A stretch of 64,000 nt of DNA from Nocardioides okcheonensis. GTDB lineage: Bacteria > Actinomycetota > Actinomycetes > Propionibacteriales > Nocardioidaceae. The stretch is taken from NCBI RefSeq assembly GCF_020991065.1, contig NZ_CP087710.1:1426001-1490000 (forward strand), read 5' to 3'. Position 1 is the stretch's first letter. Every line of letters begins with the position of its first letter. Below, in pieces: positions 1 through 9,186 of the stretch. The notes beneath the pieces are model-generated. The model worked only from the letters and a program-made list of their open reading frames with translations, had not been told where the DNA came from and ran no database searches. A program made the translations under genes and the position numbers.

Positions 1-241
1 CCGCGAAGGCCTCGGTGGCGGCAGCGCCGGCCCGGCACAGCTCGGCCTTGAGGCTGCCCGGCTGGTAGTAGATCCCCGAGTGGATGACGCCGCTGTTGTG
101 GCCGGTCTGGTGCCGGCCGAACTCGGGCTCCTTGTCGAGCAGCAGCACGCTGCGGTCGGGGTGGCGCCGGCTCAGCGTCCAGGCGGTCGCCGCGCCGACG
201 ATGCCTCCGCCGACGACGACGTGGTCAAAGGTGTCGGCCAC
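1..241 (-). CDS. lhgO: L-2-hydroxyglutarate oxidase-like FAD oxidoreductase, N-terminal part (runs off the window)
   Basis: Only the first 80 codons are present; the gene continues past base 1. The protein starts [18 protein letters not shown], a Rossmann dinucleotide-binding fold for FAD (GxGxxG-type, about residues 9-16), followed by [12 protein letters not shown] near residues 47-58, a stretch typical of the LhgO/DAO family. Members oxidise L-2-hydroxyglutarate to 2-oxoglutarate and pass electrons to the membrane quinone pool. The GTG start at 241 is chosen because GGAGGA lies a few bases upstream. The next gene is divergent, about 100 bases away. A related FAD-dependent DAO-family oxidase cannot be excluded because the C-terminus is missing. 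Confidence 0.8.
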   Translation of the reverse strand, partial: MADTFDHVVVGGGIVGAATAWTLSRRHPDRSVLLLDKEPEFGRHQTGHNSGVIHSGIYYQPGSLKAELCRAGAAATEAFA

Positions 242-340
242 TGGGGGTCCTCCGGCGCGGTGGGTCGTGGTGGTGCGAGGTCGGGCGACAGCATAGGTAC
301 CGGCCGGGGCGGGGGTGGGCTGCGGGTAAGGTGCTGCCCC

Positions 341-916
341 GTGGACGAGCGGGGAGACCAGGGCGACGACGGCCTCCGGCTGGCACGGGCCGAGAAGGCG
401 CTGCGCCAGTCCGGGCGCGAGCTCAAGTGGTGGCAGATCGAGCTCGAGCACACCACCGAGGACCTCCAGCGCGCCCGTCGCCAGCGGGCCCGGCTCCGCG
501 AGCAGGTCGACGTCCTCTCCGAGGCGCTCGCGACCTCGCTGTCCGAGGCGTACTGGTCCTCGCGGCCGTCCGCGTCCGGCGTGGGCCGGCTGCTCGGCCG
601 CGGCGCGTCCGCCGACCCCGAGGCCGACCTGGTCCGCGAGGTCGAGGCCAGCGACCGCTTCGACGGCGCCTGGTACGTCCGCACCCACCCGAAGGCAGCC
701 CGGTCGGGCCTGAGCCCGGCGCTGCACTACGTCCGCCACGCCGCCCGCCTCGACCCGGGGCCGCGGTTCTCCACCAAGCGCTACCTCGAGGAGCACCCCG
801 AGGCCGCCGGGAGCGACCTGCCGCCGCTGCTGCACGCGGCGCGCCACGGCCACCTCCACGACCGCGCCGACGACGCCGACGGCGCGTCGTCCCCGGCCCA
901 CGACGTCCACCTGTGA
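341..916 (+). CDS. Small coiled-coil protein with FD/NPLxH-type repeat; partner of the downstream RgpF-like protein (module A)
   Basis: A 192-residue protein. Residues about 14-65 are rich in Glu, Arg, Leu and Gln with heptad spacing and probably form a coiled coil, followed by a linker. Residues about 106-180 hold a short repeat, [11 protein letters not shown]... then LHYVRHAA... then YLEEHPE, of the kind seen at the N-terminus of the next gene. The GTG at 341 gives the in-frame start before the coiled coil. Its stop overlaps the next start in GTGA at 913-916, so the two are translationally coupled. A paralogue (12623-13153) has the same layout and the same overlap. I infer an accessory or scaffold role in surface glycopolymer synthesis; no catalytic motif is visible. 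Confidence 0.7.
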   Translation: MDERGDQGDDGLRLARAEKALRQSGRELKWWQIELEHTTEDLQRARRQRARLREQVDVLSEALATSLSEAYWSSRPSASGVGRLLGRGASADPEADLVREVEASDRFDGAWYVRTHPKAARSGLSPALHYVRHAARLDPGPRFSTKRYLEEHPEAAGSDLPPLLHAARHGHLHDRADDADGASSPAHDVHL

Positions 917-3498
917 CCGCACCGACCGCCCCGGGGACGCCCCTGCCGCTGGCCGAGTTCACGGCGCGGTGGCGCGCCTTCGTGCCCGGCTGGGCCGCCG
1001 CATCCCCGGAGGAGCGGGAGCGGATGCTCGCCGAGGTGATCGAGCACGGCCTGCCGCCGCTCGGTCCCGGCGCGGCCGACGCCGACCCGCCGGACCCCGA
1101 CGACGTGGTGGCGGCGGAGGTCGCGGTCGTCCGCGCGAGCGGGCTGTTCGACGAGCTCGGCTACCTCGTGCACAACCCCGACCTGCACTGGAACCTCTGC
1201 CTCAGCCCCGAGCAGGCGATCCACTTCGTCGAGCGCGGCTGGCACGAGATGCGCCACCCCTCCCCCGGCTTCGACCTCTGGCACTACACCTACACCCACC
1301 TCGACCCCGAGACCGACGAGGTCAACCCGCTGGTCCACCACACCCTCGAGGGGCGCCGCCACGGCCTGTCGGTGCAGCCCGACGTCCACGAGCTCGAGCC
1401 GCCGGAGCCGCCGGTCGCCGCGCCGCGGCGGGTGTGCCTGTTCGCGGGCTTCGACGTCGACGGGATCATCGACCCGACCGTCGTGACCTACCTCGCCGAC
1501 CTCAGCCGCTTCGCCGACGTCTACTACCTCGCCGACTGCGAGCTCGAGGACGGCGAGCTGGAGAAGCTCGCGCCGTACACCGAGGGCGCCTGGGCGATCC
1601 GGCACGGACGCTACGACTTCGGCTCCTACGCGATGCTCGCCACCGAGCTCGTCGGCTGGGACGTGATCGACCAGTACGACGAGATGATGCTGGCCAACGA
1701 CTCGGCCTGGCTCGTGCAGCCGCTGGACCGCGTGTTCGCCAAGATGGACGCCACCACGTGCGACTGGTGGGGCCTCCAGGCGACCTACGAGGACTTCACC
1801 GTCCTCGACCACGAGCGGCTCGGGCGTCGGCTCGACCTCGACGAGCTCGAGGAGCAGATGCGCCGGCCCGACCTGTGGCGCTACTCCGACTTCCTGCACG
1901 TCGGGTCGTACTTCCTGGTCTACCGGCGCCGCGTCGTGCAGGACGCCGGCTTCCGCCGCCGCCTCGAGACGGTCGCCAAGCAGCGCGACAAGACCGCCAT
2001 CATCCTCAAGTACGAGATCGGCTTCTCCCGCCACCTGGTGCTGAGCGGCTTCCACCTCGGCACCTTCGTCGACGGGATCCTCCCCTACCACCCGGTCTAT
2101 CGGGAGTCGGCGTTCGACCTGATGGACGACGGGTTCCCGCTGCTGAAGCGGCAGTTCCTCTACGAGAACCCGTTCTCCGCGCCAGACCTCAAGCACTGGA
2201 AGCAGCGGGTGCTGGACAAGGCGCCCGGCGCCGACGTCGAGGCGATGGAGCGCAACCTGCGGCGCGTGGCGCCGGCGTGGAGCCTGCACCGCAGCTTCGC
2301 CATCACCACCCGCCCCGACGGCACGATCGACCTGCCCCAGCCGCTGGGGTCGCAGACCTTCGCCGACGAGGACCGGTGGGTGCCGTCGTTCGACCACTGG
2401 TGGGGCTTCCCCGCCGACCCCCGCACCGGGATGCTCAGCGGCGCCGTCCGCGCGGTCTTCGACGCGGTGCGCGACGACGCGTCGGTGAAGAAGATCGTGC
2501 TCGAGGGAGCCCGCCGGCTCGACGCGTCGGGGCAGAACGTCGTCCGGACGCCCACCGAGAGCCCGCCCGGTCAGATGTACGCCCTGCGGATGGGCACGAT
2601 CCTCACCCACGTCGGGCCGCGCTCCGACGTCAACCACCCGCTCTCGCAGCGCCACCACCGCTTCGTCCAGCTCGGCCGCCCGACCGGTCTGGCGGCGCCG
2701 GCCGTCGCGCTCGACGGCGACGGCGACGCGTGGGGCACCCGCGACACCAGCGCCGTACGGCTCGACGACTCCCTCACCCGGGTCGCCGTCGTGGCGGGAC
2801 CGGAGGGCGCCGCCGCGGCCGCGGACCTGCCGCGCCTCGACGACGGCGGGGTCTGGGCCCTCGGCTCGCCGCGCATCGACCTGCTCGTCCGCGACGAGGC
2901 AGACCTGGCGAAGGCCCACGTCGGCGAGCTGGCCCGGCTGCGGCGGGTGCTGGCCGGGCGCCGCCTGGTCGTCGTCGAGCCCTGGGGCGCCCGGATCGAC
3001 CTGTCCGGCCTCGCCCGGTGGGCGGCGGCGCACCCCGACGTCGCGGTCGGCCTGCGCCGCGGGGCCGCCGAGACCTCCCCCCTGCCCGACCCGCTGCTCG
3101 ACCTCGCCGACGACCGGCTGCTGTCGGGGACCTCGCAGACCCCGATGCCGGTCCACCCCGAGACCGCGTGGCGCCTCGCCGACGCGCTGGTCTCCGGCTC
3201 GGCGGCGGACCTCGCCGACTGGGCCGTCCTCGAGCGTCCCGCGGTCAGCCTGCTGGCCGGGGACGACGCGGCGCACGTGCCGCTGCCGGCCACCGGCTCC
3301 GACGGCCTCGTCGCGGCGCTCGACGCGGCGCTCGGCGCCGGCCCCGACCCGGCCTACGTGTCGTGGGGGCGCGCGCTGCACGTCCACAGCGACGGGCACG
3401 CCGCCGAGCGCGTGGTGCTGGCGATCAAGCGCACCTACCAGCCGGTCGACGACTGGCTGGCCGAGGAGGCCGCGCTGGAGGGCGGCGCGGGGGCCTGA
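913..3498 (+). CDS. Rhamnan synthesis protein F-like / CDP-glycerol transferase-like fusion (module A)
   Basis: An 861-residue protein. Residues about 79-150 carry the FDxxxYL...NPLVHH repeat shared with the preceding gene. Residues about 172-400 match the RgpF family (PF05045): [49 protein letters not shown] and YEIGFSRHL are its usual landmarks. RgpF proteins act in assembly of rhamnose-containing cell-wall polysaccharides. The C-terminal third (GSPRIDLL, then [18 protein letters not shown]) resembles the TagB/TagF CDP-glycerol glycerophosphotransferase fold but is degenerate. No signal peptide or membrane segment is visible, so it is probably cytoplasmic. The GTG start overlaps the previous stop. 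The family assignment is firm; substrate and acceptor are unknown. Confidence 0.8.
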   Translation: MTAPTAPGTPLPLAEFTARWRAFVPGWAAASPEERERMLAEVIEHGLPPLGPGAADADPPDPDDVVAAEVAVVRASGLFDELGYLVHNPDLHWNLCLSPEQAIHFVERGWHEMRHPSPGFDLWHYTYTHLDPETDEVNPLVHHTLEGRRHGLSVQPDVHELEPPEPPVAAPRRVCLFAGFDVDGIIDPTVVTYLADLSRFADVYYLADCELEDGELEKLAPYTEGAWAIRHGRYDFGSYAMLATELVGWDVIDQYDEMMLANDSAWLVQPLDRVFAKMDATTCDWWGLQATYEDFTVLDHERLGRRLDLDELEEQMRRPDLWRYSDFLHVGSYFLVYRRRVVQDAGFRRRLETVAKQRDKTAIILKYEIGFSRHLVLSGFHLGTFVDGILPYHPVYRESAFDLMDDGFPLLKRQFLYENPFSAPDLKHWKQRVLDKAPGADVEAMERNLRRVAPAWSLHRSFAITTRPDGTIDLPQPLGSQTFADEDRWVPSFDHWWGFPADPRTGMLSGAVRAVFDAVRDDASVKKIVLEGARRLDASGQNVVRTPTESPPGQMYALRMGTILTHVGPRSDVNHPLSQRHHRFVQLGRPTGLAAPAVALDGDGDAWGTRDTSAVRLDDSLTRVAVVAGPEGAAAAADLPRLDDGGVWALGSPRIDLLVRDEADLAKAHVGELARLRRVLAGRRLVVVEPWGARIDLSGLARWAAAHPDVAVGLRRGAAETSPLPDPLLDLADDRLLSGTSQTPMPVHPETAWRLADALVSGSAADLADWAVLERPAVSLLAGDDAAHVPLPATGSDGLVAALDAALGAGPDPAYVSWGRALHVHSDGHAAERVVLAIKRTYQPVDDWLAEEAALEGGAGA

Positions 3499-3513
3499 CG
3501 CCACGGTGGCGCG

Positions 3514-3930
3514 ATGAGCACGCAGGGGCGGTCGATGGAGGTGCGGCAGGTCGACGAGCGGGACAGCTCGTGGGAGGACCCCGCACCCCGGTTCCGGGTC
3601 TACCTGCACGGCAGCGGCCCGGACTCGACGCCCGGGTCGACCGACACCTACGACATCACCGGCGCCGACGTGCTCCAGGTGATCGACTGGGCCCAGCGAC
3701 GGGCGGGCGACACCCTGACCTACGCCGTGGCGCTCGTGCGCGACGACCCGGCGCAGGAGCTCCTGAACCCGGGCCACGGCCGCGGGCTGGTGTGGCTGGT
3801 CGGGACGGACGGCAACGACACCACCGACGACGGGTCCCCCGAGCGGGAGGTGCAGCGACGGATGCTGCTGCGGCGGCAGGACCCCGTCGGCGTACCTGCG
3901 CCGGACCGTGCCCCGGCGGACCTCGGGTGA
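3514..3930 (+). CDS. Hypothetical protein, 138 aa
   Basis: I do not recognise a characterised family. The protein is small and acidic, with a middle part RFRVYLHGS...TDTYDITGADVLQVIDWAQ and VALVRDD...GLVWLVGTDGND that looks like an alternating beta/alpha fold. It has no membrane segment or signal peptide. The ATG at 3514 is used; ATGGAGGTG at 3535 is an alternative, and neither has a clear ribosome binding site. Its stop overlaps the GrpB-family start in GTGA (3927-3930), so the two are probably co-transcribed. Confidence 0.6.
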   Translation: MSTQGRSMEVRQVDERDSSWEDPAPRFRVYLHGSGPDSTPGSTDTYDITGADVLQVIDWAQRRAGDTLTYAVALVRDDPAQELLNPGHGRGLVWLVGTDGNDTTDDGSPEREVQRRMLLRRQDPVGVPAPDRAPADLG

Positions 3931-4472
3931 CCTGGTCCTCGCGGTACCCGTCCGATGGGCTGGTGCCGTCGACCGCCGGGTGGGCCGAGGACTACGAGGC
4001 GCTCGCCACCGACCTGCGCCGCGGGCTGGGGCCGGGGTGGGAGCTGGAGCACGTCGGCTCGACGTCGGTGCCGGGGCTGGCCGCCAAGCCCGTGATCGAC
4101 GTCGCGATCCGGGCGCCCGAGGGCGCCGACCCGGCCGCGTACGACGCACGGTTCGTCGCCGCGGGCTGGACGGCGCCGCGACCGCTGGGGGACCACGCCG
4201 CGACCTTCCTGCTCGACGGCGACGTACGCCGGGCGATCGCGCACCTCTTCACCGCCGCGCAGTGGCCCGAGGCGCACGTGCGCCTGTTCCCGGACTGGCT
4301 GCGCCGACACCCGGCGGACCGCGACGCCTACGGGGCGCTGAAGGCCCGCCTCCTGCGCGACGGGGCGTGGGAGGCCGGCGACTACACCGCACGCAAGGGC
4401 GCGTTCGTGACCGAGGTCGTCAACCGCGCCCGCGAGGAGCGGGGGCTGGGGCCCGTCACCGGTCCCCTCTAG
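3927..4472 (+). CDS. GrpB family protein (UPF0157, nucleotidyltransferase-like)
   Basis: A 181-residue protein with the GrpB/UPF0157 (PF04229) signature: LEHVGSTSVPGLAAKPVIDVAI at about residues 38-59, where GSTS plus PxxDV resembles the minimal nucleotidyltransferase active site, and AIAHLF...WPEAHVRLFPDWLR in the middle. The C-terminus YGALKARLLRD...YTARKGAFVTEV is also typical. Some GrpB-family proteins are fused to coenzyme A biosynthesis enzymes, but the substrate of free-standing members is unknown. The GTG start overlaps the preceding stop by 4 bp. A RibD-like gene follows 38 bp downstream. Confidence 0.85.
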   Translation: MTWSSRYPSDGLVPSTAGWAEDYEALATDLRRGLGPGWELEHVGSTSVPGLAAKPVIDVAIRAPEGADPAAYDARFVAAGWTAPRPLGDHAATFLLDGDVRRAIAHLFTAAQWPEAHVRLFPDWLRRHPADRDAYGALKARLLRDGAWEAGDYTARKGAFVTEVVNRAREERGLGPVTGPL

Positions 4473-4510
4473 CCCGCCGGGCTGTCGGTCGTCCGCCCTA
4501 CGGTCGAGCG

Positions 4511-5299
4511 ATGAGCACACCCCTGTGGAGCCGGCCCCGGGTCGTGATGACCACCACGGCGAGCGTCGATGGTCGGGTGACGCTGTCGCCGGCCGAGCGG
4601 CTGCTGCAGCCCGACGTCGCCCGGCGCTGGCGCGACGCGTGGCCGCCCGACGTCGAGGGGCTGCTCGAGCAGCGCGAGCGCTGGATCCGGGAACACCACG
4701 CGCCGACGGTCGTGCTCGAGGGCAGCGGCACCTTCGTGGGCCGCGACGCCGTCTCGCGGTGGACCGGCCCTCCGGCAGGAGCCGAGCGACCCGACCACGT
4801 GCCGAGGTCGACCCCGCGCGTCTTCGCGGTGGTCGACGGCCGCGGTCGGGTCGACTGGACCCACACCGGTGACGACGAGACGTCGCTGGTGGTCCTCGCC
4901 TGTCGGGCCACCCCGGCGGCGTACCTCGACGACCTCGAGGAGCGGGGCATCGGCCATCTCGTCGTCGGCGACCGGACCGTGGACCTCGCGCTCGCCCTCC
5001 AGCGCCTCGCGGCGACGTTCGGTGCCACGGTCGTCGTCGCCGACGGTGGCGGCGGGATCAACGGCGCGCTGCTGCGCGCCGGGCTGGTCGACGAGCTCCA
5101 CGTGGTCATGTTCCCCGCCCTGGTCGGCGGCCTGGGCACGCCGTCGTTCCTCGACGGCGACCCGCTGGGGCCGGGCGGCCGGGCGGTGGCGCTCCGCCCG
5201 TTCGGGCTCGTCCGGGGCGACGCCGGCAGCACCTGGGCGCGGTACGAGGTGGCTCGGGCGCACCCGGACGACGTCGGAGGTCCTGGTCTCGCGCCATGA
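4511..5299 (+). CDS. RibD C-terminal domain / dihydrofolate reductase family protein
   Basis: A 262-residue protein with the reductase fold of the RibD C-terminal domain (PF01872). It begins PRVVMTTTASVDGRVTL, the usual first strand and loop, and continues with VLEGSGTFVG, LVVGDRTVDLALALQRL and then VVADGGGGINGALLRAGLVDELHV, which contains the NADPH-binding GGxxxN and LVDE motifs. No deaminase domain is present, so this is a stand-alone reductase rather than a complete riboflavin enzyme; the substrate is unknown. The ATG at 4511 is the first start in frame after the GrpB gene. The IS30 element begins about 80 bp past the stop. Confidence 0.8.
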   Translation: MSTPLWSRPRVVMTTTASVDGRVTLSPAERLLQPDVARRWRDAWPPDVEGLLEQRERWIREHHAPTVVLEGSGTFVGRDAVSRWTGPPAGAERPDHVPRSTPRVFAVVDGRGRVDWTHTGDDETSLVVLACRATPAAYLDDLEERGIGHLVVGDRTVDLALALQRLAATFGATVVVADGGGGINGALLRAGLVDELHVVMFPALVGGLGTPSFLDGDPLGPGGRAVALRPFGLVRGDAGSTWARYEVARAHPDDVGGPGLAP

Positions 5300-5382
5300 C
5301 CTGGGCCGGCGGCGTGTCGTTCCCCGAGCCGTGCGGCTGCTCCGACGCGGCAGGTCGGCCGGTCGGATCCGGGCGCGTCCGC

Positions 5383-5440
5383 ACGTGTGGCGGTTCTGGC
5401 CCGTCCAGGCGCGGCGGATTCAGCCGGTGGTCGCAACACC
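5383..5440. repeat. IS30 terminal inverted repeat, left
   Basis: This is the left copy of the 58-base imperfect inverted repeat and pairs with 6660-6717. It overlaps the last codons and the stop of the transposase. Confidence 0.75.
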
Positions 5441-6706
5441 AGGCGGTTCGGACTCTCCGGACAGTAGCGCGTCGAGGGTTTCGGCAGGAGTGCGCCACTT
5501 CAGGGTCTTGCGTGGTCGGCGGTTCAGTTGAGCGGCGATGTTGTCGAGCATCCCGGGGCCGTAGAAACTCAGGTCGGCGCCCTTGGGCAGGTACTGACGC
5601 AGGAGCCCGTTGGTGTTCTCGTTGCTGCCTCGCTGCCAGGGCGAGTGTGGGTCGCAGAAGTAGATGTCGAGTCCGGTCGCCTCGGCGATCTGGACGTGGT
5701 TGGCCATCTCGCTGCCCTGGTCCCAGGTCAGCGAGACTCGCAGCTGCTCAGGCAGCGTCGCCATCTTCGCGACCATCGCTTCCTGCACGATGTCGGCGCT
5801 GTGGCCGCCAGGCAGGTGGAGCAGCATCACGAACCGGGTTGCCCGTTCGACCAGCGTGCCCACCGCCGACCCCGACTGGGCCGAGCCGAGGATCAGGTCG
5901 CCTTCCCAGTGCCCGGGCACAGCGCGGTCCTCGACCTCGGCGGGGCGTTCGCTGATCATCACCATCTCGGCGAACCGTTCGCGCCGCAGGTCACTCTTGC
6001 GGTGGGGCTTGCGTACAGTCCTGCCGGTGCGCAGGTGCTTGGCCAGCTCGCGCTTGAGCGCACCACGGCTCTGGACGTAGAGCGACTGGTAGATCGTCTC
6101 GTGCGACACCCACATCTCCGGATCGTCGGGGAAGTCCTCGCGCAGTCGTCGGGCGATCTGCTCGGGACTGTGGTCATCGACCAGTCTGGACTGCACCTCG
6201 TCGCGCAGCCGGTCGTTGGTCGCCAGCCGCGCCTGTTTCGGGCGCAGAGCCTAGCGATCGGCATCGGCCTGTGCCGTCGATGCCCGGTACTCCAGCCGAC
6301 GTCGGGCGGGGCGTTTGCCATGGTGCTGGACGCGTCGCAGCTCGCGACTGATCGTCGAGGGCGAGCGATCGAGCTCTCGGGCGATCTCTCGCACTCCCGC
6401 ACCGCGCACGCGTAGCAGCGCGATCTCCTCGCGCTCGGCGAACGACAAGCTCCTCGAGCGACGACCCGAGCCGATCGGGGGCATCACGCCGCCACGCTCG
6501 TTGAACCACCTGTTGCCCGTCCTGCGCGTCACATCCACAGCCACCGCAGCATCTTCGTGCGACGAACCTCGACGAATCTCAGCCCAGAACCGGGCAACCG
6601 TCTCGGCCGGCGGCCTCGGCCGCCCTCCACGTGCCTGCACACCAACACCTCGATGATCAGGTGTTGCGATCACCCACTGAACCCAAGCGCCGAAGCGGGG
6701 CAACAT
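5420..6706 (-). pseudogene. IS30-family transposase interrupted by an in-frame amber codon
   Basis: The frame encodes an N-terminal helix-turn-helix region (SLSFAEREEIALL, REIARELDRSPSTISREL) and the IS30 DDE domain: first Asp in GHWEGDLI, second in LTWDQGSEM and the Glu in RGSNENTNGLLRQYLPKG. A TAG at 6251-6253 splits them. The parts upstream and downstream lie in the same frame, so this is a nonsense change and not a frameshift; translation past it (ALRPKQARLATNDRLRDEV) matches what the family has there. The ATG at 6706, just inside the right inverted repeat, is the likely start. A downstream re-start at ATP-independent position 6196 would give only the catalytic part, so the copy is probably inactive unless readthrough occurs. 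Confidence 0.85.
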
Positions 6707-6717
6707 CCGCCGCACGT
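6660..6717. repeat. IS30 terminal inverted repeat, right
   Basis: This is the right copy of the 58-base imperfect inverted repeat and pairs with 5383-5440. It contains the probable transposase start codon. Confidence 0.75.
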
Positions 6718-6817
6718 GCGCTCCAAGGCTGCATCCGCCGGCGACAGCACTGCCGCCGCCATCTCGACGAACGGACGCTCGTCGGTGCGGACGCACGGGT
6801 CGCGGCAGACCCGGATG

Positions 6818-6910
6818 TCAGTGACCTCGACGACTCCTGAGCAGATACACCACCAAGGCGGCGAGGATCACAGCGATGACCAGCAGCTCCAGTGCGCCGA
6901 TGTCGAACAT
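6818..6910 (-). CDS. Putative 30-residue single-span membrane peptide
   Basis: A short frame starting ATG at 6910 encodes MFDIGALELLVIAVILAALV followed by VYLLRSRRGH and a TGA. It has one hydrophobic segment at about residues 5-24 and a basic tail, consistent with an N-out, C-in membrane peptide. The first residues resemble the start of TatA-type proteins, but the amphipathic helix and acidic tail are absent. There is no clear ribosome binding site. It lies just outside the IS30 element. A chance open frame is possible, although the composition is strikingly membrane-like. Confidence 0.4.
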   Translation of the reverse strand: MFDIGALELLVIAVILAALVVYLLRSRRGH

Positions 6911-6999
6911 GAGCAGACTGTAGGCGGGGGTACCGGCGGACGTTCGCTCATCGCAGCAGATCCGGGCGGAGTGGGTCGCGTTCGAGGAACACTGGCCGG

Positions 7000-7386
7000 G
7001 TGACGCGTTCGATCGACGAGGTGCTCGACCTCATTCTCGACGACCTGGCAGCCGGAGGCGTGCCGCTGCCCCGCGTCGAACCGACGACGTGGCAGACCTG
7101 GGAACCGTCGGAGTCCGTGATGCTGCTCGGGGCCGACAGCAGCGGAACGGGTGTGTGGTTGGACCTCACGCTGTCCGACGATCAGGCTCTCGCCCACCTG
7201 GCCGACCAGGTCCAGGAATGGGTGGTCGAGGAACTCGCCAGGATCGGCCGACCCACCAACTGGCCGATCTGCGCGGCCCACCCTGACAACCACCCCCGGC
7301 AAGCCGTCATCGAACACGGTCGCGCGGTCTGGGCTTGCCCTGTCGGTGCAGATTCGTCTCCCATCGGCGAGCTGTCGTCTGGCTGA
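7000..7386 (+). CDS. Hypothetical protein, 128 aa
   Basis: I do not recognise the family. The protein begins with an acidic helix (SIDEVLDLILDDLAAGG), continues with GTGVWLDLTLSDDQALAHLADQVQEWVVEELAR, and ends with WPICAAHPDNHPRQAV...AVWACP, where Cys and His residues could bind a metal. No signal peptide or membrane segment is seen. The GTG at 7000 is the only good start. The gene stands alone between the IS30 element and a 340-base gap, and the local base composition is lower in GC than the rest of the window, so acquisition by transfer is plausible. Confidence 0.6.
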   Translation: MTRSIDEVLDLILDDLAAGGVPLPRVEPTTWQTWEPSESVMLLGADSSGTGVWLDLTLSDDQALAHLADQVQEWVVEELARIGRPTNWPICAAHPDNHPRQAVIEHGRAVWACPVGADSSPIGELSSG

Positions 7387-7725
7387 GGCGAACCGATCGC
7401 GAGCTTCCACGGATCGTCTCGTCGCCAGATCCGCGCACCCGACGCCGCATGTCCGGACGCTCGGGTCCATCAACTGCACACGTCCTTCGGCAACGGTCAC
7501 ACACCACCATCCGTCGATGGAGTACGGAGCATTCGAGCGAGCCGACACGCCACCGCCACTTCGGGGTCGAACGGTGTCGTTGGAAGCGATTGACGAGCTT
7601 CGAAGCGACCTCGGCCCGTGAGTGCGCCTGCAGATGCGGGTCAGGTCTCACCCCACGCTCCGGGCGAGACGGTCTGAGTACGAGCGCTCACGCGTCGCAC
7701 CTGCGAGCCCGACACTGTGTACGCC
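7387..7725. other. Gene-poor gap, no supported feature
   Basis: Open frames exist on both strands, but none has a credible start, composition or recognisable motif. GC is lower than in the flanks. I see no RNA gene, terminator or strong repeat here. Confidence 0.5.
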
Positions 7726-8241
7726 ATGCCGAGTCAGGGTTCGCCAACGAGGTTCTCCAGTGACGCGTGGATGGTGCTGCGGTCCGCTGTCGCCTTCGTG
7801 GCGGCCTGCGCCGCGCTGTGGTGCACCTTCTGGCTCAACGCGATCTACCTGCGGGGCTTCGCCGCGAACTGCAGTGACGGACACCCGGACTTCGACCCCG
7901 CCTTCTGCGCGGGCACGTGGCAGCCGGGCTTCCCGTTCCTCCTGCTCGGCCTGCTGAGCGTGGTGGTCCTCGTCGCGTCCGTCTGGGAGCGTGCCTTCAC
8001 CCGCGCGGTGCTGTTCATCGTGGGCTTCACGAGTCCCGTGCTCCCGCTCTTCTATCGGGGGGTGATGACGTGGGAGCCGGTCAACCCCTTGCACCCGGAT
8101 CCTGCCGGACCTCAGGTCGTACACCTGGTCGTTGGCGTGGCAGCCGTGCTCTTTGCGGCCAAGTCCCCGCGGTTGCGACGAGGCCCGCGCCGTGTGGTGT
8201 CGCGCAACGCGTACGGCCAAGAAGTAGCGCCGCCGGACTGA
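7726..8241 (+). CDS. Four-helix integral membrane protein, unknown function
   Basis: A protein of about 171 residues with four hydrophobic segments (around residues 17-38, 65-85, 90-110 and 130-148). A Cys-containing loop after the first helix (NCSDGHPDFDPAFCAGTW) could form a disulphide outside the cell. The C-terminus is basic and cytoplasmic in a simple topology. ATG 7726 is used; an upstream GTG at 7717 would add three residues. Neither start has a good ribosome binding site. No family is recognised, and neighbours give no functional hint. Confidence 0.55.
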   Translation: MPSQGSPTRFSSDAWMVLRSAVAFVAACAALWCTFWLNAIYLRGFAANCSDGHPDFDPAFCAGTWQPGFPFLLLGLLSVVVLVASVWERAFTRAVLFIVGFTSPVLPLFYRGVMTWEPVNPLHPDPAGPQVVHLVVGVAAVLFAAKSPRLRRGPRRVVSRNAYGQEVAPPD

Positions 8242-8379
8242 CTGCGGCCCCGCTCACGACGGCTCGCACCTGAAGGGCGCGGTGATCGCGGCAACCACTC
8301 GTTGTGGCAGATCCGGATGTTGCCGCGGTCCGCTGGTCCTGCCCGGTGGCGGCGCCGAGGAGCTCACGCCCGGTCGGTC

Positions 8380-9102
8380 TCAGCGGCGGGCGTTCTTGCG
8401 TGCCTCCGCGACCTCTTCGACCAGCTGCTCGGCCGGCACGTCGAACGCCGCGATCGGGACGATCGGGTCCTTGGCCTGCGCGCCACGCATGTCGATGCGC
8501 ACCCCTGCCGGCCCGCGCTCGTGGACGTGCGCTCCCCGCACGTCACGCCACGGGACGGTCACGTCGGTGCGGTAGCCGCGGTACGTCAACGCGTCCGGCC
8601 CCACGGTGAGCGTCCAGCGGTGCAGCCGACCGGTCACCAGGCGCGCGAAGTCCGGCAGCGACCCGAGCGCGCCGACGACCATGACCAGCGAGAACCCGGG
8701 TGACTCCAGCTCGCCGATGTCGGTGACCACCACCCACCCCCACACCGCCGCGACCCCGAGCACGACGATCCACGCGGCCACGAGTGGCCATGTCGTCAAC
8801 GCGGGCGCCCGGAACACCCGGGACCCGTCGGCGAGGACCTTCGGCTCGCGCCGGCGACGCGGACGCACGAACGCCGACATCGCGGAGACCAGGACGAGTC
8901 CGCTGACGACGGCCAGCCCGAACATCGACAGGTCCACCAGCCCGTCACCGGCCACGGCCGAGATCAGTCCGATCACCAGCGTGAAGACCGTCAGCACGAC
9001 GATCACCGTCGTCGACCACCACCGCGGAATGAGCCGCTTGCCACTGCCCGAGACTGCTCCCGCTGCCGGCGTGTCCGCCTTCGCGGTCGACCTTCGACCC
9101 AT
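8380..9102 (-). CDS. Membrane protein with C-terminal PH-like domain
   Basis: A 240-residue protein. Four hydrophobic segments are seen at about residues 28-48, 57-77, 104-125 and 135-150. The C-terminal part (WTLTVGPDALTYRGYRTDVTVPWRDV, then the ending VEEVAEARKNARR) looks like the bacterial PH domain found in many small actinobacterial membrane proteins. Its role is unknown. ATG 9102 starts the frame. A 59-residue membrane protein lies about 85 bp upstream on the same strand and may share the transcript. Confidence 0.65.
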   Translation of the reverse strand: MGRRSTAKADTPAAGAVSGSGKRLIPRWWSTTVIVVLTVFTLVIGLISAVAGDGLVDLSMFGLAVVSGLVLVSAMSAFVRPRRRREPKVLADGSRVFRAPALTTWPLVAAWIVVLGVAAVWGWVVVTDIGELESPGFSLVMVVGALGSLPDFARLVTGRLHRWTLTVGPDALTYRGYRTDVTVPWRDVRGAHVHERGPAGVRIDMRGAQAKDPIVPIAAFDVPAEQLVEEVAEARKNARR

Positions 9103-9186
9103 CGTCGTCCTCCCCCTCGGTCGACGTGCCCGTCCATCCCGGTCTCCGGATCCCCGGATCCCCGGGTGCCCTCCATGCCGTGCGAC

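Larger units (their letters stand above)
5381..6720 (-). mobile_element. IS30-family insertion sequence with long imperfect terminal inverted repeats
   Basis: Bases 5383-5440 and the reverse complement of 6660-6717 align end to end over 58 positions without gaps. Both begin ACGTG(T/C)GGCGG and end (A/G)TCGCAACACC, with mismatches mainly in the middle. They flank one transposase frame, and the left repeat contains the end of the coding region. The size of about 1.34 kb suits the IS30 family. The outer ends carry CGCACGTG; I could not identify a target-site duplication. The exact termini are uncertain by a few bases. Confidence 0.75.

Noticed and set aside
781..4149. Long open frame on the minus strand opposite the RgpF-like module
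   Set aside because: It is a GC-driven antisense shadow: composition is Arg/Gly/Val-rich, there is no recognisable motif, and the plus-strand reading has clear RgpF landmarks.
6196..6253. Programmed frameshift in the IS30 transposase
   Set aside because: Both halves are in the same frame; the interruption is a single TAG codon, not a frame change.
7307..7763. Overlapping open frames on both strands in the gap before 7726
   Set aside because: No start with a ribosome binding site, Arg/Ser/Thr-biased shadow composition and no similarity to known families.
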